Shown in pieces: positions 23,374 through 31,139 of a stretch of 44,258 nucleotides of DNA (positions within the stretch are counted from its first letter, which is position 1; every line of letters starts with the position of its first letter). The notes under the pieces were generated by a model. The model was not told where the DNA came from and ran no database searches. It saw only the letters and a list, made by a program, of their open reading frames with translations. The position numbers were made by a program, and so were the translations under genes. The DNA comes from a virus: IMG/VR virus record IMGVR_UViG_3300009285_003938, positions 1 to 44,258 of that record. The stretch is one strand, 5' to 3'.

Positions 23374-24138
23374 TTAAGTAATTACCTCTTTAAGACTAAT
23401 AGACACCATATCTTCTTCGATTTGCTTGATCTGTCTCTCAAAAGACTCCATATCAAATCTAACTGTATAAGTAGTATTTTCAAGATAATTGGAGATCATT
23501 GAATAAGGATTAAAATTAAAAATAATATCCTTCCCTGTGACAGTATCTTCAAAGAAAGTAATTAGATTTGTCAAATCGTCAACAGAATACGACAATAAAA
23601 ATTCATGTGCAGTTGTAAATCGCTTGGGGAATCTTATGGAATTATATGCCTCTATTATTGGAATTTCTACCGAGAATCTTCCTGGAGCAATCATTGATAT
23701 TTCAAGTTCGTCAGAATCAAAATTCACGGTAGTAATATCTCCTCCAAACATAGAATATTCGGTATATGGCGAAGCTTCAGCGTATTGCAGCGAAAAATTA
23801 TTAAATCTTCCTTTTCTATTTACGAAAAATGTTTTGATTGCTGTCCTTTGATCTGAATTAATATTGTCGAAATGAAGGGCATATTTCCTTAACGCCGCCT
23901 CGAATCTTGTTCTTCTTTGTTCTCTAAGATTATCTATTTCAGAAGAAGAAATAACTTCTCTCGAAATAGATTCATTTATGCTATAGAACGGGATTGGCAT
24001 ATTAGATTGCGTATCCATTCGAGTAAGAGAACCATAAGCAGCCTGCTTTAAGGTACTCAATGGAATTACTGTCGTAGAAAATATTATCTTTTCTAAAATC
24101 GGATAACTAGGTTTTGGAGAGCTAATAAAATCTGTCAT
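23374..24138 (-). CDS. Distal tail protein, gpM-like
   Basis: A 254-residue protein in the lambda gpM position, directly after the tape measure (4-nt gap). It has the helical REQRRTRFEAALRKYALHFD stretch, then ... KTFFVNRKGRFNNFSLQYAE, a layout shared by distal-tail/DUF2460-type proteins that form the ring joining tube and tip. The second half is beta-rich. The assignment rests on position and fold impression; sequence similarity to lambda gpM itself is not evident to me. Confidence 0.6.
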   Translation of the reverse strand: MTDFISSPKPSYPILEKIIFSTTVIPLSTLKQAAYGSLTRMDTQSNMPIPFYSINESISREVISSSEIDNLREQRRTRFEAALRKYALHFDNINSDQRTAIKTFFVNRKGRFNNFSLQYAEASPYTEYSMFGGDITTVNFDSDELEISMIAPGRFSVEIPIIEAYNSIRFPKRFTTAHEFLLSYSVDDLTNLITFFEDTVTGKDIIFNFNPYSMISNYLENTTYTVRFDMESFERQIKQIEEDMVSISLKEVIT

Positions 24139-24141
24139 GTT

Positions 24142-25758
24142 TTATCTCGCAGCCTTAATCGTCCTTCTCACCCCAGAATTATTTCCATAACTTTCTTGCA
24201 ATTCTCTCGACACCATATTGCCTATCTCTCTTGAGGTATATCCAGAGCCGATATTGATATTGATTGGCCTCCGATGCGATCCTCTAGAATCGCTCCCTTT
24301 TGCCATTGCTGGAGCCCCTTTAAAAAGATCCATTAACCCTCCAGCAGGCACGCCCCCACTAGATGTAGAGCTAAATCCGGTAAATGCGCCCCCTGACGAA
24401 AAATAGCTAGTGAACATATTGCCTCCTGTGCCAAAGAGACTTGACAAAAAATTCTTCAGCGGTTGCATCGCCGCCGCCGCAATTGAATCTCCTAATGTTC
24501 TTCCTATCAATTTGCCAAAACTTCTTATTATATCCACTGGAACTATTTTTTCTCCTGTAAATATATTTGTTAGTACGTCCGACAACGTTCTTTCTCCGGC
24601 AAAGACCATCCCATCTCCAATCGCCCTCATCAACTTCATTCCTATGGTATTCCGTATCATATCTTCCTTGGCCGCTATTTGCTTATCAATCTTCATTGCC
24701 ATATCATCGACAAGCTTTTCCATATTTCCAGGTCTATCTACCCAATTACTTGAGTCTCCTGGAACAGAGGGCGCACTCGTAGCTTCAGTGCCAATACCAG
24801 TAAAGCCTAACCCTTCAGTGTCTACTCCTGGCATAAATGAAGAAAAAATACTTGATGTTATTCTTGGACTCTGCCCTGTCGGAACATGAAAATTACCTGT
24901 AGAACCCGTCCATCCCTTAGCTTCTTTTGTGCCTCTGTTCATCATCTCAAACCACTCTTTCCAAGAGCCCGATCCCATGCTTGGTCTTGTCGTAGATAGC
25001 TTAACTAAAACCTCTAATAATTTTGTTAATGGGGGGATAAGATTGTTCCCGACAGATATTTTAAGTTCATCTGAATTCACCTTCATTAATTTAAGTTGAT
25101 CGTTGAATTTATTTGCCGCCTCTGCCATTGGCTCAGTTATCTGAGCTTTTGTTTTTGAAAAGGTTTGAAATATTTTCTCGAAGACTACAATAAATTCGCT
25201 TCCTCCTCTTCCCATCAATTCATTTGCGAGACTTACTTTTGATGCATCGTCCCTATAGGAATGGAATTTTGCAGATATGTCCAGCAATATATCTGTCATG
25301 TTTCTAACACGTCCACTGCTATCGGTAACTTCAACTCCCATGAGCTTAAATAATTTTGCAGAATCTCCAACTCCTTTGCCTGCATCTGCAACGCGATTGG
25401 AGAGAAGACTTAATCTTGAAACTAATTCATCAATAGAAGAGTCAGCAAGGTAAGAGATAGTCTTAAATTTTGACAAATCCTCAACGCTCATTCCGAGCCG
25501 CTTACTCATTTTTCCTAATTGCTCTTCTGCGTCGGCTGTGCTTTTTGCAAGCTTAAATACTCCCAGCCCAGTGCCAATGAATGGAGCGGCCATTGCCCCT
25601 AATCGCAAAGTAACCATACTAATCGCTTTGCCAAATTCGAGGAACCCGCCGATACTCGTCTGCGACCAAGTATTTATTTTCTTGGCGGCACTATCGAGTC
25701 CTGTATTCAGACCTTTCAAGTCGAACAATATCTTTAAATTAATTGCTGGATCAGCCAT
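24142..25758 (-). CDS. Tape measure protein
   Basis: A 538-residue protein that should set tail length. The N-terminus has the typical FDLKGLNTGLDSAAKKINTW start and an amphipathic/hydrophobic region (about 35-80, VTLRLGAMAAPFIGTGLGVF). Then comes the motif family EEQLGKMSKRLGMSVEDLSK, followed by KFKTISYLADSSIDEL and LANELMGRGGSEFI, well known in tape measures. The C-terminal part is Gly/Ser-rich with a conserved basic end. At about 0.15 nm per residue the tail would be near 80 nm, short for a siphovirus. Confidence 0.85.
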   Translation of the reverse strand: MADPAINLKILFDLKGLNTGLDSAAKKINTWSQTSIGGFLEFGKAISMVTLRLGAMAAPFIGTGLGVFKLAKSTADAEEQLGKMSKRLGMSVEDLSKFKTISYLADSSIDELVSRLSLLSNRVADAGKGVGDSAKLFKLMGVEVTDSSGRVRNMTDILLDISAKFHSYRDDASKVSLANELMGRGGSEFIVVFEKIFQTFSKTKAQITEPMAEAANKFNDQLKLMKVNSDELKISVGNNLIPPLTKLLEVLVKLSTTRPSMGSGSWKEWFEMMNRGTKEAKGWTGSTGNFHVPTGQSPRITSSIFSSFMPGVDTEGLGFTGIGTEATSAPSVPGDSSNWVDRPGNMEKLVDDMAMKIDKQIAAKEDMIRNTIGMKLMRAIGDGMVFAGERTLSDVLTNIFTGEKIVPVDIIRSFGKLIGRTLGDSIAAAAMQPLKNFLSSLFGTGGNMFTSYFSSGGAFTGFSSTSSGGVPAGGLMDLFKGAPAMAKGSDSRGSHRRPININIGSGYTSREIGNMVSRELQESYGNNSGVRRTIKAAR

Positions 25759-26035
25759 TTTTTTCTTTTCTCGATATTGTTAATTTTCGATTGCAGTTTT
25801 TACACTCTGATTTACCTGTTTTCTTACATGCAACACAATATTCCGCAAAATAATAATTTTGCTCCATATCTTTATCTTTAATTCCCATTACCCAATGAGT
25901 CAACGCAATGACAGATTCCCGAAATAATATCTGTCGTTTATGATATTTGAGAAATGGCTCGCAATCTTGCATTGTGAATGTCCATCGAATTGCATCTTGT
26001 TTTGTAATATCTCCTTGACAGAGAATGACGATCAT
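25751..26035 (-). CDS. Tail assembly chaperone, downstream frame (gpGT-like T part)
   Basis: A 94-residue ORF between the first chaperone and the tape measure. It contains an N-terminal helical region (ILCQGDITKQDAIRWTFTMQ), a central helix and a C-terminal CVACKKTGKSECKNC zinc-type cluster. The same frame is open upstream of its ATG as far as the end of the first chaperone, so the functional product is probably a frameshift fusion of the two, as in lambda gpG/gpGT. The 3' end overlaps the tape measure start. Confidence 0.6.
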   Translation of the reverse strand: MIVILCQGDITKQDAIRWTFTMQDCEPFLKYHKRQILFRESVIALTHWVMGIKDKDMEQNYYFAEYCVACKKTGKSECKNCNRKLTISRKEKNG

Positions 26036-26067
26036 ATCTTTTATCTGAACTAAAACCTCAGATAAAT

Positions 26068-26511
26068 CTAAGTTTCTTTTTGAACTGTCTGAGGAGAAAC
26101 TTCTGTCGAAGGAATCAATCTCGCCAACGCGGATAGCACTTCTCCGATCGGCGTGCAGACGAAAAAATCCGTTATCACCTTTATTCCTAAAGTAATATCT
26201 ACACTATTTGCAAAGAAATTGGAAAGCTCTTTTATTTCATCCGTTTCTTGTTTTTTTAACATTCCCTCTAATGTCTTCATTTCTATTTTTATATCTGACT
26301 TACCTTCTTCGTATAAAGTAATTGCCATAACATGAGGCAGTTTATTTCCTATTGCACTTAAAATTTGAATGTTCGTCAATCCCTTTTCTAGTCCCATATC
26401 TTTCAATAAGTCAATCAACAATTCAAGTTGACCTAGAACGAGTTGTTTCTGGTAAAATTTTCTTCCTTTAATGTTATAATTGTATCTTGCTTCTTTTGTC
26501 TCTTCTGTCAT
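26068..26511 (-). CDS. Tail assembly chaperone, upstream frame (gpG-like)
   Basis: A 147-residue helical protein just before the tape measure, the standard position of gpG-type chaperones. It starts TEETKEARYNYNIKGRKFYQ and has a LVLGQLELLIDLLKDMGLEK helix. Near its 3' end a CAAAAAG run (26076-26082 on the plus strand as CTTTTTG) allows a -1 shift, after which the reading continues as RNLDLSEVLVQIKD into the second chaperone frame. The heptamer is not a perfect slippery site in this frame, so the efficiency is unclear. Confidence 0.65.
   Translation of the reverse strand: MTEETKEARYNYNIKGRKFYQKQLVLGQLELLIDLLKDMGLEKGLTNIQILSAIGNKLPHVMAITLYEEGKSDIKIEMKTLEGMLKKQETDEIKELSNFFANSVDITLGIKVITDFFVCTPIGEVLSALARLIPSTEVSPQTVQKET
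26076..26082 (-). promoter_or_regulatory. Probable -1 frameshift site in the tail chaperone pair
   Basis: On the minus strand the sequence is CAAAAAG, read CAA-AAA-GAA in the gpG-like frame just before its stop. Slipping back one base at AAA continues in the gpT-like frame without a stop to 25751. The combined span is 761 nt, one base short of a multiple of three, as expected for a -1 event. Confidence 0.5.
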
Positions 26512-26537
26512 ACGATAAATTCTCCCTTCTTTATTTT

Positions 26538-27077
26538 CTATAAATTTTCTGTTTCCCCTAATAATATCCCCAATATAGTTACACTTTGAGTTCCTGCTCC
26601 AGTATCACTTACTGATTGTAATATTTGAATTCTATCTAAAAATGGAGATATGGTTACTTGACTAGTCCCCGTCCCAGTAAAGACACTATCAGTTCCAACT
26701 ACAATCCATCTTCCTGTCGCGGTAGTTGTTCCCAAAATACCTTTAATTCTAATTACTAACGATCCAGAGCCAGACCATGTGCCCACGTCAATAGTTATAT
26801 CTTTTACGCCAAGTATCCCAGAAATAGGCAATCCATCAGAAGAAGTGCTTCCATATTTATTGACAATAAATTCTCCACTATGCCCTGTTATAGTCCCCCA
26901 AACAGATCGAAAATTAAAATCTTTATAAAATTCTACATTATATCCCTTTGTCGTTCCTGCACGTTTAGCAACAGTATATCCAGCGACCTCGGATGCGGCC
27001 TGTGCGCTTATTTCTACAAAAAACAAACAAGAAATAATTAAAGCTAAAGCAAAGAATATTTTTTTCTTTAATTTCAT
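26538..27077 (-). CDS. Exported beta-rich protein with a Sec signal peptide
   Basis: A 179-residue protein with a clear signal peptide: KLKKK, a hydrophobic core (IFFALALIISCLFFVEI) and a signal-peptidase-I-like AQA-A site near residue 27. The mature part is Gly/Thr/Ser-rich and beta-rich (GTWSGSGSLVIRIKGILGTT then TGRWIVVGTD). The IKGIL-x-W-x-V pattern also occurs in the exported protein at 35886-36491, suggesting related folds. It sits among tail genes, which makes a secreted protein surprising. A surface or adhesion role, or a virion protein with a removed leader, is conceivable. Confidence 0.65.
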   Translation of the reverse strand: MKLKKKIFFALALIISCLFFVEISAQAASEVAGYTVAKRAGTTKGYNVEFYKDFNFRSVWGTITGHSGEFIVNKYGSTSSDGLPISGILGVKDITIDVGTWSGSGSLVIRIKGILGTTTATGRWIVVGTDSVFTGTGTSQVTISPFLDRIQILQSVSDTGAGTQSVTILGILLGETENL

Positions 27078-27104
27078 TTTAATCCCCTTAATAAAAACTT
27101 TAAC

Positions 27105-27404
27105 TTATAAAACCCTGTCTTTTTTTGTATCGGAATTAATATAATGATCCAATATTTTAGTGACCAAAACACCTGTAGCGAACGACCAAATAATTTCAGG
27201 TTTTATTTGTCCATCCCCTATTCCTGTATGCCGCACAACTACAAAGGTGATCAGAGCGCAAAACCACGCTACCATACCAGCCCTGACCCATCCCCTGCGC
27301 CTTTCGGACATTTCAACTGTATCTTTGCGCATTGAGATTATTTCTGCTTGCAACTCGGCGATTATCATATCTTGTTGTTTATCAATTAATTGATCTGTGG
27401 CCAT
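27105..27404 (-). CDS. Holin-like two-TM protein
   Basis: A 99-residue protein. A charged helical N-terminus (DKQQDMIIAELQAEIISMRK) is followed by two hydrophobic segments, about residues 41-58 (AGMVAWFCALITFVVVRH) and 70-86 (EIIWSFATGVLVTKILD), and a charged tail. This matches the general layout of phage holins and small hole-forming proteins. It lies downstream of a permuted papain-fold enzyme and a lipoprotein, and these may form a lysis set. AAGGAA precedes the start. Confidence 0.6.
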   Translation of the reverse strand: MATDQLIDKQQDMIIAELQAEIISMRKDTVEMSERRRGWVRAGMVAWFCALITFVVVRHTGIGDGQIKPEIIWSFATGVLVTKILDHYINSDTKKDRVL

Positions 27405-27424
27405 TTTATTTTTCCTTATTTTTT

Positions 27425-27470
27425 ATATGGGGAGAGGTGGAGAATTGTTAAAGAGTCCCTCTCCCCATAT
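27425..27470. other. 13-bp hairpin before the holin-like gene
   Basis: Positions 27425-27437 and 27458-27470 are perfectly complementary (ATATGGGGAGAGG core), with a 20-nt loop. On the minus strand it lies between the zinc-ribbon gene and the ribosome site of the holin-like gene, and is followed by an A-run and not U. It may modulate mRNA stability or timing of the downstream gene. Confidence 0.7.
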
Positions 27471-27502
27471 AATGTCCCCTTACTTCTCTTGAGTAAGGCG
27501 AA

Positions 27503-27640
27503 CTATTTCTTTCCATTGATATAAGACGCATCTCCAGATTCAAGTGGAAATCTTCTTCCGCAGTTAGGACAAACAACTTCCTCTTGTATTTCATTCTCTC
27601 TAATTGAATGCTCGCAAAAAGGACAATCTATCTTAATCAT
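27503..27640 (-). CDS. Small zinc-ribbon protein
   Basis: A 45-residue protein, MIKIDCPFCEHSIRENEIQE onwards, with CPFC and CPNC pairs about 18 residues apart and a GRRF turn, a textbook zinc ribbon. The frame is open further upstream to 27757, but that part overlaps a better-supported ORF. ATG 27640 overlaps the preceding stop (ATGATTAA), which favours this start. Confidence 0.65.
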   Translation of the reverse strand: MIKIDCPFCEHSIRENEIQEEVVCPNCGRRFPLESGDASYINGKK

Positions 27641-27782
27641 TTTTACTTTCGCAATGTTCACAATTACATACCTGACTAATTGAGAGAGCTTTAGGATTCT
27701 TTTCGTGACAAGAGCAATTACAATAATGAATAGGAGGTAACCATGCAATAAAATCAAAAAATTTATTTTTTAAGTTTTTCAT
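27633..27782 (-). CDS. Small Cys-rich protein
   Basis: A 49-residue ORF that starts on an ATGA overlap with the lipoprotein stop. After a helical start (MKNLKNKFFDFIAWLPP) it has six cysteines and two histidines: HYCNCSCH and CNCEHC. Its ends are coupled to both neighbours, which supports translation. It is probably metal-binding; its role is unknown. Confidence 0.6.
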   Translation of the reverse strand: MKNLKNKFFDFIAWLPPIHYCNCSCHEKNPKALSISQVCNCEHCESKND

Positions 27783-28111
27783 GGGGTTGAAACTGTTTGC
27801 GTTTTTATTGCCACATCCATCGCCGTCTTAGCGAAATTTGCAAGTGCATCTACCGCTTTACTATCTGCATTTTCAACAGTATCGAAAGAAGCATCGACAG
27901 TCCCATTATTATCTTTATGCACCTTAAATCCCGTGACCTTTGTCAAAACAAATCTCTTTCTAAGCTCAAATGTCTCTCCTCCCGTAGTCACGCCATCTTT
28001 TATAACAATAGGGGCGACATATTTAAGCGTCGTACAGCCTAAGCCAACGCATGAACCCAAAAAACAAACAATAACAAGCATTCTAAATCCCAATAATTGC
28101 AATTTTCTCAT
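27779..28111 (-). CDS. Lipoprotein
   Basis: A 110-residue protein with a basic start (MRKLQLLGFR), a hydrophobic core and a lipobox-like LGSC (residues 18-21). The mature part is polar (VIKDGVTTGGETFELRKRFV) and ends in a helical segment. GGGAGG lies 9 nt before ATG 28111, and the start overlaps the previous stop. Next to a possible lysis enzyme and a holin-like gene it could act as a spanin-like outer-membrane component (suggesting a Gram-negative host) or in superinfection exclusion. Both are inference. Confidence 0.65.
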   Translation of the reverse strand: MRKLQLLGFRMLVIVCFLGSCVGLGCTTLKYVAPIVIKDGVTTGGETFELRKRFVLTKVTGFKVHKDNNGTVDASFDTVENADSKAVDALANFAKTAMDVAIKTQTVSTP

Positions 28112-28719
28112 AACACCCATCCTCCCGGCTTCAATGAATTATATCCTTTGATTTCTTTTTGTTGCCCTGCCAACTGATAATAATTAATATCATATAAATC
28201 AAACATGCACAAATCTATTGGAGTTACTTCAGACGAATTAATTTCTTCGATAACCCGTATATACTCATAAAATGCAGACACCAACTCACTGCAAAAGAAC
28301 TTGTCAAAATCCTCTTTATTGTTTATTAATAAATCTAAACCCGCTCCAATTGCTTGAAGGCTATCATATGCCTTTCTCTTCTGTCCTTTTAGCCATTCAT
28401 AAGCCCCATCGAAATTTGCGCGAGCTCTAATATCATGTCTTAATGGTAGCCACCAAGCCTCTCCGACATAATTTTTCAACCTATTGCTTAACCTATTAAT
28501 AATAACCCCGGAATAACCATCCAAAGTAGTTGATTCAATTATCATATTCAATCGCTCTCCAGTTTCTAGCACAGACTTTAGAATCAAAGCAACATGGCTA
28601 ACATTGGAACGAGTAAATAATTTAATAAGATTAGAGACTCTCCCTTTGCCTCCAAATGCAATTATATCTCCGTCCTGAATATCATTTCTTATCTGATGAT
28701 ACTTAGCTTCAATCAACAT
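28108..28719 (-). CDS. Permuted papain-fold (YiiX/NlpC-P60 type) enzyme
   Basis: A 203-residue protein. DIQDGDIIAFGGKGRVSNLI followed by SNVSHVALIL gives the His (H42) of the permuted papain fold, and FDKFFCSELVSAF supplies the Cys (C143) afterwards; E62 could be the third polar residue. His before Cys is the YiiX/YaeF-like order. These enzymes cleave peptide, amide or ester bonds, some in cell-wall or lipid contexts. The start at 28719 follows AAGGAA; a longer frame from 28806 would overlap the tail tube gene. It is the best candidate for an endolysin here, since no lysozyme, amidase or transglycosylase motif is seen, but a tail-associated function is also possible. Confidence 0.7.
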   Translation of the reverse strand: MLIEAKYHQIRNDIQDGDIIAFGGKGRVSNLIKLFTRSNVSHVALILKSVLETGERLNMIIESTTLDGYSGVIINRLSNRLKNYVGEAWWLPLRHDIRARANFDGAYEWLKGQKRKAYDSLQAIGAGLDLLINNKEDFDKFFCSELVSAFYEYIRVIEEINSSEVTPIDLCMFDLYDINYYQLAGQQKEIKGYNSLKPGGWVL

Positions 28720-28729
28720 ATTATTTTCC

Positions 28730-29902
28730 TTATGGTGCAGCAATTGTATTTTTAAAAACCGCCTGAAATGTGCTCGCCTCTGAGCTATTTTGATAATAAC
28801 CTTCAAAATTCAATTCAGTAAAAACCCCCAATGGGCCGCTTATCATTGGAGATTTTGGAGTATATGTTAATTCTGGAATGAATAGTTCAGTATATTCCGC
28901 TCCTGCTCCTCCGTCTCCTGCTCCTCTCGTACAGATCACCTTAATACTACTTTCCGTATTGTTGACCGCTTTATTATATAGCGTTACAGTCTCAAACAAC
29001 GCCTTTAATGTTCCAGTTACCTTGATCAATCCGATAGGTAAAGCATACCTTGCCCCAGAATTTCCTATGGTAAACACGCTGCCATCAAGGTTTGTCTCTA
29101 TCAAAATATCAATCTCGGTGCAAATAGTTGAATTACTGCCGCCCTCTGCAATAGTAATTTCTCCCATTTCCCAAGGAACGTGCCCATAATCTGTTGCGGT
29201 AGAGTCATAAGCCGTTACTGCTATCACTTCAGATTTACCCAGAAGATCAAAGGTAATAGGAACAATCCCTTCCGATCGAAAGGACATACGACAAGAATTA
29301 ATCTTATTTCCAACATATTTAAAATACTGAGGTGTCGCAAGATTCAAAAATTGTTTTTCAAATACAAGACTTTCAATCGTGTATTCTTTCCACGTTGGCC
29401 CGCCAGATTCAGCAACTGTGCTTGCCTCAGCCGTTGGCCAGGTGGGCTCTGTTAAAGCGTGGGAAGTTCCTGCCACGGTACAAATATAAGCATGTCCATT
29501 TCTATTCGCAGTTGTCGGATATACCATGTCGTTTACAAGATATGCAGTATTAGCAATCCAGTCTGCTGTTGGCCTTAAATCTCCTACTTTAATCGTATGC
29601 GTATATTTCGCCGAACTTACAGTTGTCGTCATCTTACCCAACAAATGTTTAAACAAAGTCGCCATGTAAGGATTAAGCTCTGACGTAATATCCCCTGACA
29701 CTGATTTATTGCCTCTTCCCGGTTTGCTCCTGTTTCTCGTGTTATTGATCGCTTCGCTGGATATAATATTTGTATTATAACCCAATGAATCGCTTGAAAA
29801 TGGCAATACTTTAACATCCGGAGTTGTTGATCCTAACCCATATCCTTTTGTTTCCGTCTCGTATACCAATATGCTACTTGAGCCTTGTGCTTGTGGAGAC
29901 AT
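28730..29902 (-). CDS. Major tail tube protein with an inserted module
   Basis: A 390-residue protein in the tail tube position. The N-terminal part has SSSILVYETETKGYGLGSTT and a NRSKPGRGNKSVSGDITSEL segment typical of tube proteins. An insertion at about residues 112-175 (ADWIANTAYLVNDMVYPTTA, then EPTWP and GPTWKEY) resembles carbohydrate-binding-like modules that decorate phage tubes. The C-terminal part returns to the tube beta-sandwich (FTIGNSGARYALPIGLIKVT). GGGAGG upstream gives a strong start, fitting a highly expressed protein. Confidence 0.8.
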   Translation of the reverse strand: MSPQAQGSSSILVYETETKGYGLGSTTPDVKVLPFSSDSLGYNTNIISSEAINNTRNRSKPGRGNKSVSGDITSELNPYMATLFKHLLGKMTTTVSSAKYTHTIKVGDLRPTADWIANTAYLVNDMVYPTTANRNGHAYICTVAGTSHALTEPTWPTAEASTVAESGGPTWKEYTIESLVFEKQFLNLATPQYFKYVGNKINSCRMSFRSEGIVPITFDLLGKSEVIAVTAYDSTATDYGHVPWEMGEITIAEGGSNSTICTEIDILIETNLDGSVFTIGNSGARYALPIGLIKVTGTLKALFETVTLYNKAVNNTESSIKVICTRGAGDGGAGAEYTELFIPELTYTPKSPMISGPLGVFTELNFEGYYQNSSEASTFQAVFKNTIAAP

Positions 29903-29905
29903 ATC

Positions 29906-30082
29906 TTATTTACCTCCCTTTTCTTTTTTAGGAGAGTCTTTAATTTTAACCCATTTCAGACTATTTTTCTTTAATAGTTTTTGTGCTAACTCTTCGCTAA
30001 CCTCTCGTGGCACATCTCTCTTAAATTCGCCTAAAGGAAGTATCTTTATCTTGTCCGGACCCTCAACATATTTTATAAACAT
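29906..30082 (-). CDS. Small tail-operon protein
   Basis: A 58-residue protein, MFIKYVEGPDKIKILPLGEF then RDVPREVSEELAQKLLKKNS, with a basic end. The pattern (short strand pair, then VPREV-x-x-x-LA-x-x-LL-x-x-x) is common in small proteins encoded next to phage connector and tail tube genes. Its 3' end holds the ribosome site of the tail tube gene, implying coupled translation. Its function is unknown. Confidence 0.65.
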   Translation of the reverse strand: MFIKYVEGPDKIKILPLGEFKRDVPREVSEELAQKLLKKNSLKWVKIKDSPKKEKGGK

Positions 30083-30110
30083 AATTTATAATTCCTCGCT
30101 GAAAATATCT

Positions 30111-30284
30111 TTAACAAACATGAAACTCTTTATTGTTTATAGTTTCAATAAAAAATTGAATTATCTTCTCTGCTCGCGTCAAATAATCGTGCGATTGATG
30201 CTTGAGCAAATCTTCAAATTTAATATTATTTCCTATTTCTTGCTCAAATAATAATCTCGCTAATTTTTCTTTTATCAATATCAT
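30111..30284 (-). CDS. Small hypothetical protein
   Basis: A 57-residue helical protein, MILIKEKLARLLFEQEIGNN then LKHQSHDYLTRAEKIIQFF. It resembles the small helical proteins often present in phage genomes (ARLL-x-E start, YL-x-x-A-x-x-II). GGAAG lies just upstream. No function can be given. Confidence 0.55.
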   Translation of the reverse strand: MILIKEKLARLLFEQEIGNNIKFEDLLKHQSHDYLTRAEKIIQFFIETINNKEFHVC

Positions 30285-30303
30285 TATAGCTTCCGTATTA
30301 TTT

Positions 30304-30717
30304 CTATTTACTTACCGGCGCGGATAATAACATGAAAATATATTTCGTCAAAGCGAATCCCCATCCACTACCAGCAATAATTGTAATTAACCATTTCATT
30401 AAAACCCCTGTATTCTTGTGCCAAAGCAAATGAATATCGATTCTCTCGTGCGCTCTTTCAGTATTTCTTATATTGCCATAAAATTTCTCTTTAACCGTTT
30501 CGGTGAAAAAGGTTTTTGCAAGACAACTTTTTTCACTCAATAGAATTTTTTCGGCGCAGAACTCTTCAATTTTTTCAATCAACTTATCATTAGATTTAGC
30601 AATCTCTTTTACTGCTTCATGAATAAGATTTTTAACTCCATCATAAGTTACTGGCTCAGACAAATCTTTGCCTCCTTTTATATTCCTGTCTAACATCATC
30701 GATGTTTCAGTTAACAC
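30304..30717 (-). CDS. Hypothetical protein with a C-terminal TM helix
   Basis: A 137-residue protein. A helical, charged N-terminal region (KNLIHEAVKEIAKSNDKLIE, probably coiled coil) leads to a transmembrane segment at about 108-131 (LMKWLITIIAGSGWGFALTK). This layout is seen in XhlA-like haemolysin/holin partners and other phage membrane proteins. It overlaps the tail terminator stop (1-nt overlap). It may be part of lysis or of a tail-membrane interaction. Confidence 0.55.
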   Translation of the reverse strand: MLTETSMMLDRNIKGGKDLSEPVTYDGVKNLIHEAVKEIAKSNDKLIEKIEEFCAEKILLSEKSCLAKTFFTETVKEKFYGNIRNTERAHERIDIHLLWHKNTGVLMKWLITIIAGSGWGFALTKYIFMLLSAPVSK

Positions 30718-31139
30718 TATAGAATCCCCGATACATTCCGATAAGCAACCCGGAAAACAAGCATCAATCCTGTATATTCACCTGTCGGATCAAAGTCCAA
30801 AGGATCTACGCTCATCAATGTAGTTCTCAAGGCATATCCTGCGCGACTTCTGCTCGTATAAAGCGCATTATAAATGGTCTGCAATAAAGCTTCTGGAGAA
30901 GTCGTCTTTGTATAAATTTCTACTATTACATCCCAATCCCAAGTTTCATACCCAATAACAGCTTCAGCCCCGGAGAGAATTTGGACTTGCACTCCAGAAT
31001 AAATAAAACACGCGGGCAAAGCGACATCATCAAGCTTGACAGGGGTTGTCCTATTCGATTCTACGTAATTGATCCCTGAAATAGCAGTCAATACCGTATT
31101 CATATTTGCAATTATGTTTTGTCTGACCGTATTAGCCAT
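30717..31139 (-). CDS. Tail terminator / tail completion protein
   Basis: A 140-residue protein in the tail terminator position. MANTVRQNIIANMNTVLTAI opens the fold, followed by beta strands and the WDWDVIVEIYTKTTSPEAL segment typical of gpU-like/minor-tail proteins, ending LMLVFRVAYRN. Its start codon and AAGGG ribosome site lie inside the right copy of the 97-nt repeat. It should form the ring that ends tube growth. Confidence 0.7.
   Translation of the reverse strand: MANTVRQNIIANMNTVLTAISGINYVESNRTTPVKLDDVALPACFIYSGVQVQILSGAEAVIGYETWDWDVIVEIYTKTTSPEALLQTIYNALYTSRSRAGYALRTTLMSVDPLDFDPTGEYTGLMLVFRVAYRNVSGIL

Noticed and set aside
24142-25758. Long plus-strand frames opposite the tape measure, fibre and capsid genes
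   Set aside because: They are antisense shadows with no ribosome sites; the minus-strand genes have clear family motifs.
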